From contig OX485807.1 of the NCBI GenBank assembly GCA_950295325.1, positions 18,075,666 to 18,139,665 on the forward strand: DNA of 64,000 nt. Direction: 5' to 3'. Source of the stretch: Polytrichum commune. Its lineage: Eukaryota; Streptophyta; Polytrichopsida; Polytrichales; Polytrichaceae. Shown here in pieces: positions 20,986-29,639 of the stretch (its first letter is position 1; each line of letters starts with the position of its first letter). Both the position numbers and the translations under genes were made by a program. Under the pieces are notes generated by a model. The model saw only the letters and a program-made list of their open reading frames with translations. It was not told the origin of the DNA and did not search any database.

Positions 20986-22589
20986 GAAGAGGAATGAATA
21001 CATGACCAATTGGACAACATGACCCCTAGTCAATAGTATAACGAGCTGACATATTGCTAGCTTGTACGGGATGGACAACATAGTTAGATCTAGGGTTAGA
21101 CGGCTAGAAGATTAGGGTTGTTGGGCAAGTTTTAAATATGAGCCTTGAGAATATAAGGAGGCAACAAAGGATGGAGGACTATCTCTTTCTCTCTCCTCTC
21201 TCACTTAGATCATAGGAAGGACCATGAGCAAAGTAGGTTGGTAATACGAATGTGTTAAGGCAACTATTAGAAATACACGCAATGCTATTTCTTTGCATTC
21301 ATGCTTGTGTAAGTGTAAGGTGTGAAGAGACGGGGTAGGTTTTAGGGAAAGGATTAGTCCATGTTAGCTACCCTATGATTAAAGCAAAATATGGGACCAA
21401 GTAAGATAGAAGGGATGCCCTGCAGGACAACATGACCAGTGCAACCAATCCCATGAATATAGTTAGCTCAATTAGGTAGGAACTAAATAGGAGAACCCAT
21501 GAGGAACCCCCTGTCAAACAACTTGATAGGAAGAAAAACCCTTTAGAAGGAACTAAACACCAACATAAGTGTAGGTAAGGGAGAGAACTTGGATGGCATG
21601 CATGATGCTCATGGTCTATATGGGTACCAAACAATACGGGACAAGAAATACTCTCCCTAGTATGTTGTGTCCCCAACCAAGGATCGAGTTAGGACTTTAA
21701 CATGAATGATAGGAAAGGGTTAGGGAAAAAACAATTAACAAACCCACATTATTAGTTGTCAAACACCTTTCTACAATGTCCAACACTATTTTGGACATAA
21801 GCCATTTTGACATGTGCGTATAAATTAATGTTCCAAGCCATCATGTACTTTTTGCTCAAAATGCCATTGTTAATATCCGAGCAATTTGAAACTTTGAAAC
21901 AACAATTACGTTACCATCCATCCTTAGTTAATTATTAAATAAAGGAGTTTTTTTTGGGGGGGGGGAAGATTTTGTTGTAAATCACTAGGTCACATCGATG
22001 ATTTGACAAACATTCTTCCTAATCGGGTTTAGACATTTCATTTGTAGATGATATATATATGGATTTCCACTAATTTTTAAGACAATGTTTGTATCCACCA
22101 AATCCATGTCATTTGTGATCAACTTCACCTTTAATTACATGCTATAACATTTTATGATTCGTGCCTCTCAAATCCCAAATGGTGTGTTGTGAGCCAAACT
22201 TACAAGATACTTAGTTATAGTGATGGCTAAAATGGTCATCAATGTATAGGTGAAAGCCTTAAGGGTAAGCTTGGACATTTTTGGAAATCCCAACACAACG
22301 GGTATTCCTATGCTCAAGAGGGAAGGATCATAATATCTTGACCTCCAATCTCCCTAGACCCACATGCTTTGCCCAATCCAAATTGTATCAACCCCAAAGT
22401 GGATAAGAGCCCCCTTCCCCTCCCCCCTAGTGGCCATTTAAGTAGCTCATATGAGGCTTTCTCACGTAACTTAGAAAACTCGGGAAGATTTTTTTGTGCC
22501 ATCAACAAGAGGACTATCTATCTATCTAGTGTGTGTGCGCGCACGTGGTAGGGCAATACATGTGGCTTGGAATACATCGTCCCACGTGA
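20986..22589. other. No gene recognised
   Basis: Contains GAATATAAGG near 21,150 followed by a CT-rich stretch, which could be part of a retrotransposon LTR, and a 10-base G run at 21,956-21,965. No paired LTR, primer-binding site or protein motif was found. Confidence 0.4.
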
Positions 22590-22840
22590 TCTTAGGGTCA
22601 AGTGCCATGCTACCTTAAAGGAATAAGGGGTGGATGGCGGATTTTGTTTCCCAACACCTATGATGGGGGGTATTATAAAAACATGCCTCCTACAAGTTTA
22701 TTGTTGATTCATCATAAGTTATCCTCAACAGACTATCTGATGCTAATTTGGTTTCAAAAAGAATCCCCAAGTTCTATATAGCAATAGTCATTTTCACTCT
22801 CCCCCATTGCAGGTCTTATGAAACACCCACCTTGTGGCTA
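22590..22840. repeat. Dispersed repeat family U, copy 2
   Basis: Counterpart of 8,940-9,190: AGGGTCAAGTGCCATG, GATTTTGTTTCCCAACACCT and TAGTCATTTTCACTCTC occur in the same order and spacing. Confidence 0.5.
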
Positions 22841-24340
22841 TAACATTATATAGATACTACAAGTTGTTTGGCGGGGGTCCTTATTAATGGGAATGATTCC
22901 CAAATAGTGGCCACATTTAGTATAAATGTAAAAGTACCCGAGTTGGTAGGATTTGCTGCAACTACTTGGCAAACCATCTAAATAATGTTATGGTTGCCCT
23001 TTGGAATTCATGTTAATGGACTCTACATGTTGTGCATGTTGGTCGCAAATTTATTTGCCAAATGTCCATATTCAAGTTTCCATGTACTTTGAATTGTTCC
23101 GGGCAGTTACATTTTTAGATACGGCAAGGAAAAGTGACATTTGGGGCTTGTTGCAACTGAAGTTGCCAAGTGTGCCTCGATACAATCATATATCAAAACA
23201 ATGCTTGGGGCCAACAAATTGTGCCAAAACAAACCACATTTTGGCCTACTAGATTTATTACTAGGACAAATATGTTATAGTGCATGGTAGCCTAGGCCGC
23301 CACTTCTCTCTTAATAGCATTGCAAGTTATTTAAGTGCCCTTTATTGGCTCTGCTTCAAACTTGAGATATAGGCATTATGGGAACGTCGCTTGAGTGGGT
23401 ATAGGAGTGGAGAATGAAACGTAGGGTGAATGTAAAAGAGTAGAGTAGAGTGGAGTAGGAGGTGAAATATGGACTTGAGCGGGTATAGGAAGTGGCGAAT
23501 GAAACGTAGGACGAATGCACAAGAGTAGAGTAGAAATTTAAAAGAGTGGTTAAAGGCGTTGAAATTGTCACAGGGGCTACACTTGCAACTACCTCTATTG
23601 CAGTAACGGAGTAGGCGGCAACATGTACCGCCTTGGCCGCAGTTGGCGCCTTGGCAATTTTTTGGGTAAATATTGAACAAAATTTATTTATTTATTTATT
23701 TATTTATTAACTTCGATTGTGGTGTCGACGCATGTGTAAATCCAATAGTGGTTACTACATTGTACAAATGGTTGTTCGTCTGGGTTTGGCACTATAAACA
23801 CTTTATAGAGACAAAGACAAACACATATTGATTTTTTTAGAGATTTATAATTTTAGAATATATATGCAATTTTTGCATGATTTATTGCCAGCAAGTTAGA
23901 ATTAACCATACATAGGTGCATTAGAATTGTAGCAGCGGTAGTTACGGCGGGCAACAACCAATATGGAGGATTAGGACTAGTTTTAGGGGGATATGCACCT
24001 CGACATACGAGTCCACCTAGGGTTAGCAAAATTTTGCTTCCTCTTGTGTTTTTCAAAGCACCTTCGCCAATTGCACCCCACTGCCAGTGCTCCAAAACCT
24101 AAGGGGAAGAAGAAAGTTGCTACTACAACACTAAATGTGCCGGTGGGTGGACAATGGTTAGATGTAGCTATGACAAACATCTTGGCCCTTTGTGAAGAGG
24201 AGTGGTGGTGATGCAACTAAGGCTTGTGAACAAAAAACAAAATCGGAAGCATATTCACACAAAATATGTGCAACATATGCATAACAAGTTGAGGAGACCG
24301 GAGGCTCACATAAAGGACAATATAAAGAAAATCTCAATAA
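22841..24340. other. No gene recognised; local ~83-bp duplication and (TTTA)n
   Basis: 23,390-23,472 and 23,474-23,535 are tandem copies sharing CTTGAG.GGGTATAGGA, GAATGAAACGTAGG and AGAGTAGAGTAG. A (TTTA)n microsatellite is at 23,683-23,709. Two modest reading frames here (23,342-23,680 minus; 23,993-24,211 plus) have no family support. Confidence 0.5.
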
Positions 24341-24429
24341 GTTGTTTGGACATTATAAAACATATATGTCTTTGCTTGGTAAAATATTACATTCTCATTA
24401 AATAGTTATAACATTACATAACTCCAAAC
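24341..24429. repeat. Short dispersed repeat family T, copy 1
   Basis: Matches 39,225-39,318: TTGTTTGGACATTAT, ATATGTCTTTGCTT, AAAAT.TTACATTCTCA and TTATAACATTA, in order. A (CA)n tract at 24,433-24,456 follows directly. Confidence 0.5.
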
Positions 24430-25126
24430 AATCACACACACACACACACACACACATTGTGATAATTAATGTAGAACTAAGATAACAATGTAACATAAAA
24501 ACAATAACATCATGTGCCAAAATTTTAAATTTCCACTCATACCCATAAATTGATTGAGGCAACACAAAGAGTACGTAACAAACACTATATATACCTCAAT
24601 CGTAGCTACCGAACCTATGAAGTAGGTCACCAAACGTCTTGTGATGACAACCTAATCAAAGCTATTTCGACGACGAATGCGAGCCTTCCGCGATTCGATT
24701 GACCTCCCGAAATGCTGTCGAAATGTTTCGACTCAAAACGATGGCTGTCAGATGGTGCTGTTGCGAAACTACCTCGTTTCGTGTAGCTGTAATACTAGCT
24801 TACTAGCCTTGAATTTTGCAAGTGCTTAATTAATATATACATATATAGAGAGAGAGTAGATTCCGAATACAAACAATTGACGAGTTTCCGCGCTGCTTCA
24901 CGAAAGGTGGAAGTGGACAGAGCTAGCACAGATCCAGCAGGGAATAAGGAGACCCAGGATTTAGGAAGCAGAGCCCCAAAATAAGAGACTTGTCACCTCA
25001 TCACAGGCACACAGGCTTGGGAAAGTCCTTTTGGAACCGCCTTCGACTTCGCCCTCGCCCTCGCCCTCAAATATAGAAGCGAGGATTTGTGGCTTCTTGT
25101 GTAGCTTATGCACATGCAAATTCTAC
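24430..25126. other. (CA)n tract and low-copy-looking sequence, no gene recognised
   Basis: After the (CA)n tract the sequence becomes less AT-rich, with three CGCCCT hexamers and then CAAATATAGA near 25,067, which looks like a TATA element. The region abuts the foldback insertion at 25,136. A promoter is possible, but no transcribed gene could be identified. Confidence 0.35.
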
Positions 25127-25135
25127 ATGTGAACC

Positions 25136-25497
25136 GCCCCGGGCTAGATCACACCTTCATTCGGTTGGGCTCCACCCTGCCTCACCCACGTCTCCTTCAT
25201 TGTCCGGTCGTCCTGTCCGCATCTGCATGGGAACTCTTATGTGTTGGGAATCAATGTGACGATGTTCAGTCACTTCAGCCGTTAAGTTCCTTTGGTATGT
25301 GAAGAGACTCCATCGATTAACTTGGGAATAATGAAAGTGATGTCAACTTGAATATTTGCAGTTTTGACTAGGTATTTGTCACATTGGTTCCCAACGAGGA
25401 AGAGTTCCCGCGTAGGTGCGGGCAGGGAGACTGGGCGGTGAAGGAGGCGTGGGAGGGGTGGGCCTTGGCCGAATGAAGGTGTGATCTAGCCCGGGGC
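25136..25497. mobile_element. Well-preserved 362-bp foldback transposon with 9-bp target duplication
   Basis: The arms are 25,136-25,260 and 25,378-25,497, with a 117-bp loop. The outer 29 bases are perfectly complementary, starting GCCCCGGGCTAGATCACACC, and the pairing continues with scattered differences to GGGAA(T/C)CAATGTGAC. The nonamer ATGTGAACC is present at both edges (25,127-25,135 and 25,498-25,506) as an exact direct repeat. Long TIRs plus a 9-bp duplication fit a non-autonomous Mutator-like element. The arms are G+C-rich, unlike the surroundings. There is no transposase. A transcript through it would form a ~120-bp imperfect duplex. Confidence 0.88.
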
Positions 25498-25814
25498 ATG
25501 TGAACCTTGTGGCGGGTTAAACCCTAAAGCATGTGTCGACGTAAAAAATGGTTAGTTGAAGGCGGTCAAAACGGCATTGGGATTATCCCGACGTCCTGTA
25601 CAAGCTTTGATGTGCGAAGTTGGTTTCTATTTTCGATTGTTTACAACCACAAGACCAGTTGTCAAGGAGGCTCCGATTTATTTGGGACACTGGTGTCCCG
25701 CCATAAGGTTCATGTGTGGAAATAAATTGACATTGCTCTCAACACCTTTCTTGTACATTGCTAGACTCTCATTGATGCACTTTACTCTCGACCAGTCAAG
25801 TGAACAACACAATA

Positions 25815-26180
25815 TGCTAAATATTGTAATTAGTGTCACCAGTTCTATTTGTCCTGCTCAATACCACCCGTGCAGTGTAACCAACACTAAATGTCAACCT
25901 AACAAAAAAATAATTTGTCATGCCTTGTTGATTTTTTGGGACATTATAGATATATAATGTTGCAATTATGTTCACTTACTAAGTGATTTTTCGTCCAAAT
26001 TTCAATCATTCATGACAATACATTTATTATGTAAATGTTAGGATGTAGAATATATCAAAAGTGGATGACCTACATGGAGTTGGATGACAATAGTTGTAAA
26101 CTTATTCATAAGAAAGTCATTAGAAAATTTACCACTTTGACATAAAATACCATATGACACTTAATACAATATTTGGTGTA
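25815..26180 (+). mobile_element. Short CACTA-ended TIR element, family M, copy 2
   Basis: A ~365-bp copy in the orientation of 35,271. TAGTGTCACCAGTTCTA is near the left end, with AACACTAAATGTCAACC, TTTGTCATGCCTTG and CCAAATTTCAATCATTCATG inside, and ATACCATATGACACTTAAT at the right end. Termini are eroded. Confidence 0.6.
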
Positions 26181-26442
26181 CTTATTGTACATAGGGATGA
26201 ATTTCTTATAGCAGGCACCGGAGAGGGGGGATTATAGTATATGAGCATACCTCTCATCCATTGAACATAAAAAGTATTGAGTTTATTTATGTCCCCCTAC
26301 ACATTTGTTGCTGATTAATCTCAAATGATCTCGAACAAACTACTTCAGGGTCTTTAGAGTGAATTATGGTGTAAACTCAAAATACAAAAATAACCTTCAG
26401 GCATGGGAAGGGTTCAATCAATGAAACCCCCATGCCTCACAG

Positions 26443-26545
26443 AGGATTTGGGCGAACCAACCCATAAACTCGTTCCTTGTTGGATGCCTAAACCCTTGCA
26501 TCCAAGGAACCAATGTACAGGTTGATTTGCCCCAACCCAGCACAT
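26443..26545. repeat. Partial Q repeat, copy 3, with 75-nt hairpin
   Basis: GATTTGGGCGAACCAACCCA followed by CTCGTTCCTTGTTGGATGCC reproduces the hairpin part of the 17-kb Q units. The hairpin at 26,454-26,528 is again exactly 75 nt, but its outer stem has more mismatches (arm positions 4, 10, 11, 14, 16 and 18). GGATGC against GCATCC in the upper stem pairs better than in the other copies. Confidence 0.7.
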
Positions 26546-26883
26546 AGGGGGTTAGCTAACCATGTTTAATTGGATGCCTTTCTGGGTTTGCGTCCATACA
26601 ATGGATGGATGAAATTTGTGGAACTTGTTCCCACAGTTGTGAACTTTGTCTCTCTCACGTTGGGAACTTTTGCAACAGTAGACCGTTACTTGATAATTTG
26701 TCACAATGGACACCAAAAGATTGATGCCATGTTTAAATTCTATCGCCACAATGTTGAATTCACACTTATATTCACCGCCCTTGCCACTACAAATCATGGA
26801 CTCCTTAGTCATAAAATACGATTTAGAGTAAGTTCTCGTTGCCCCTCCTCATAACACACAATCTAGGTTCCATATCACTAGGG

Positions 26884-27120
26884 TGTTGTGAATGGAGGGT
26901 GTGTGGTGATGGGCAGACCACATCCAAGCCCATCACAGAGCCCCATCCTACAGTCTATGAAACTGCTCGGGCAATCCAAAAGAACTTCATATAAATGAAA
27001 TTTTGGCGGATGAAAAATCAATGTTTGCAAGATGAAGGAGTTGATTTTTCATCCCATCGCATGAGGTCCATAGGAAACCTTCAAAATGCCACACAAATGC
27101 TCTCATACAACCGGCTAAAC
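26884..27120 (+). repeat. Dispersed repeat family P, copy 1
   Basis: The reverse complement of 38,075-38,298 aligns with this segment: GTTGTGAATGGAGGGTGTGT, GGGCAGACCACATCCAAGC, TCGGGCAATCCA and ATGAAAAATCAATGTTTGC. The last ~45 bp (27,066-27,110) are inverted relative to that alignment. An 11-13-base inverted repeat, GATGAAAAATCAA / TTGATTTTTCATC, lies at 27,009-27,053. Confidence 0.75.
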
Positions 27121-28046
27121 CTCATTTCATTTCATTTCAAGGTTGGTCATCAAAAGGGGCTTGGAGTTGATGGCTAGTACCCTTGGTTCTGCCTTCAGAA
27201 GGAAGATGTAGGAGTACGACCCCCCCCCCCCCGGTTGGCATCATCTCCTTAGCAAGTCCTCTTAATGAAGGACTTAGTTTGAAAAACTTCATTCAAGATT
27301 CGTGAGCGGATGAAGGTGGAGATTTTGTCCAACTGGAAGTTTTTTCAAGCTCTACCCGAGAGGAAGAGAAGCCAGAAGTTGGGACAACATAGGAACCTTT
27401 AAATTTGTTAGATCGCAATCGACGGCCGAGATCTTCCGAGCGCTCGACCACATGGGAGGCGTTCAAAACGCCTCGGTGACACGGATCCAAGTACTCTCCC
27501 GGTTGCAAGGTCAAAGGGCTTCTTGAATCAATTGTCTTGGTAATGTGGGTCGTTCCAATATGGAAGACTACCGGATGGCGTACCTTCTTTCTCTTCTTTT
27601 TCTTCTTTTTCTTCTTTTTCTTTTTCTTTTCTTTTCCATTTCTTTCAGTTCGGGCATTGGGGCCATTCAGACACCCACAAGGATGCGGTTTGACAATCAA
27701 AACTGGATGAGGAGGTCTTTTTCTTTTCTTTTCTTTTCTTTTCTTCACGGGCAGCCAATGATGCATGTGTCGTCCAATTGCAAGCGACCATATATGGCCT
27801 CCTCACAATCTTGTTCTTGCCTCCTTCAGGAGCTATCATGTGGAGAGGCCACTCAAAGCCACCATCCCCAAACTGACATAGCATTGAGAGGACATTGATG
27901 GACAATCTCCATGTGATTGAGAGGCTGGCTCACATACGAGTTGAGTGATAATGTACACAACCCACCCGAGGTAATTAATTAAGAATCCCTCGAAACCCTA
28001 GAAAAACCCTTAGTACGTGATAGCGCATTCGATCACGACAACACTT
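27121..28046. other. Simple-repeat-rich spacer, no gene recognised
   Basis: Contains CATTTCATTTCATTTCA near 27,125 (similar to the LINE tails at 37.5 and 49.85 kb), a 13-base C run at 27,220-27,232, and CTT/TTTTC-rich tracts at 27,583-27,638 and 27,718-27,746. The tracts create a lysine-rich frame on the minus strand that is not a gene. Confidence 0.6.
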
Positions 28047-28641
28047 GGGGGTTGTTTACACCATGGACCATGAAGTCGTCTCAATGCCCTGTAAAATTTG
28101 TGATTGGTTGTTGAACTCGTGCCCAAGACCACTTCGGTTTACACCAAGGAACAAAATGTCATCGTGGCCATGGAGTTTGAGGTCCCCAAAAGACATATGT
28201 TAAGGCCTGCATTATCCACTAACATGCTCCAACATGGTTTGCGGTGGGAGAGGCAAAAGAGGTGCTTTGGTAGGAAAAAGGCAAGGGGCCGTGGCAAAAA
28301 ATGTTGTTAGAATAAAATTTTTATAAAATTTTTTATTTTTATTTTTATTTTGGGGGGGGAAGAGAAGATGAAGACAAGAGAAGACAAGAAAATGGTCAAA
28401 CTTGAATTTTTTTAAACTACTCTTTTTGGGCACATATTTAAAAAAAGTCAACACGTTCTCTTTTTGGTGCATGATCATTCCTCTTGGTCCACATTCAGTT
28501 TACACCTAGCGAGGGGTCCAAAGGCTTTGTAAATTAATTATTTAAGAAATCGGTCCATGAAAGTTAGACCATCACGTTGGACCATCGAAAAAGGCCATCT
28601 TCCATGGTCGGACTTCATGGTCCATGGTGTAAAGCTACCCT
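28047..28641. mobile_element. ~595-bp TIR element, family K
   Basis: The terminal inverted repeats are about 30 bp. The left end reads GGGGGTTGTTTACACCATGG. The right end, reverse-complemented, reads GGGTAGCTTTACACCATGG. They share 23 consecutive bases ending in ACCATGAAGTC. The interior has an A/T homopolymer-rich centre with a G8 run. No transposase motif and no convincing target duplication. The GGG..TTTACAC terminus links it to the elements at 40,662 and 52,978. Confidence 0.75.
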
Positions 28642-28890
28642 CACGTGACTTGGGGCATGGAACCACAATGAAAGTTGATGACTTGCATAAGTTGGAATAA
28701 TTTGACATTGGCCAAATGCTACTAAATTGATAGAGGTAATCTTGCTACCAAAAATGTGTGCACTGCATCACCCAATGCTTACATCTCTACATTCAACTAT
28801 ACCATAGACATGTGGAAGACGGAGTTGAATATGGCGTACATGAAACACCCATTTCAAGCGTGCATGGCCCTTTTGCAAAGCTAATAGCTA

Positions 28891-29039
28891 GCCCACACTT
28901 ACTGGTGCAGACCAATAGTGAACGGTTTTTACCAGCACTGGTTACATCCAATGGCTCTCACTGATCAAATTGGACCTAAAAGTAACCCTTGCTAGTAGGA
29001 GGCATTCATAGTGGCCCACGCCAGTAAGTGTGCGTGGGC
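28891..29039. mobile_element. 149-bp MITE flanked by TA
   Basis: Imperfect inverted repeats GCCCACACTTACTGGTGC and its counterpart (reverse complement GCCCACGCACACTTACTGG) bound a 149-bp segment flanked by TA (28,889-28,890 and 29,040-29,041). The inner parts can also pair weakly, so the whole unit folds back. TA duplication suggests Tc1/mariner-type mobilisation, but a dinucleotide match is weak evidence. Confidence 0.55.
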
Positions 29040-29041
29040 TA

Positions 29042-29639
29042 TAATCCAACCATGTATCGACACACATGCACAAATAAATCTAATAATTGACAACCGTTTG
29101 TTGTGGCTTTGTATTGCATGTAAGAGATATACATGTTTTGCATTTAGTGCTAAACGGACTGTAAAACAGTGCGTCACACAACAGAGGCTTGAATTGCAAA
29201 CCAAAATCAATTTGCTTCCTATTTTTTTGCCTGCAAAACTCCCTAACGTCTTAAATATGAAACCTGAAGATCTTTGTGATGTTCCGACACCGTTAATCAT
29301 TTGTTGATGAGCATGTGACATCACTTAATGCATATCGCCTTCGACTGTCATGGGGTTACATGTCTTGGATTTTTACCTACATTTAGAGTGCACCCAACCG
29401 AAGAAGCTCAAACCACTTCCCCAACAAGTCCCCTAAACATCAATACCTAAAATCACTTACCCAATGGATGAATGTGGAATATGAATGTGAACTAAAATGA
29501 ATAAAAGTAACGTCGGGGTTTCGTTTATATACCGACGTGAATGGGAGCATGTTCTTCTGTACCATGTTCATGTTGAATCAGGTGTCACGGTAAGGGTACT
29601 TCCTCCCTCTCGGAAGGTGGGCTCTTTTAGTTTAAAGTG
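29042..29639. other. No gene recognised
   Basis: A 98-codon plus-strand frame (29,011-29,307) and its minus-strand shadow overlap the MITE and have no known domain. Nothing else was identified. Confidence 0.35.

Noticed and set aside
20986-21360. LTR of a retrotransposon (TATA-like GAATATAAGG and CT-rich stretch)
   Set aside because: No second copy, no TG..CA boundaries, no primer-binding site and no gag or pol motif nearby.
23342-23680. 112-codon minus-strand frame with a cysteine-rich start (CQGANCGQGGTC), EGF-like at first sight
   Set aside because: The cysteines cover only about 30 codons, the rest is low-complexity tyrosine/serine/leucine-rich sequence created by the local duplication, and a plus-strand alternative frame is equally open.
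27293-27766. 157-codon minus-strand frame with a long lysine run
   Set aside because: The lysines come from the CTT/TTTTC-rich tracts at 27.6-27.75 kb. No domain on either side.
29011-29324. 98- and 110-codon opposite-strand frames
   Set aside because: They overlap each other and the 149-bp MITE. No motif.
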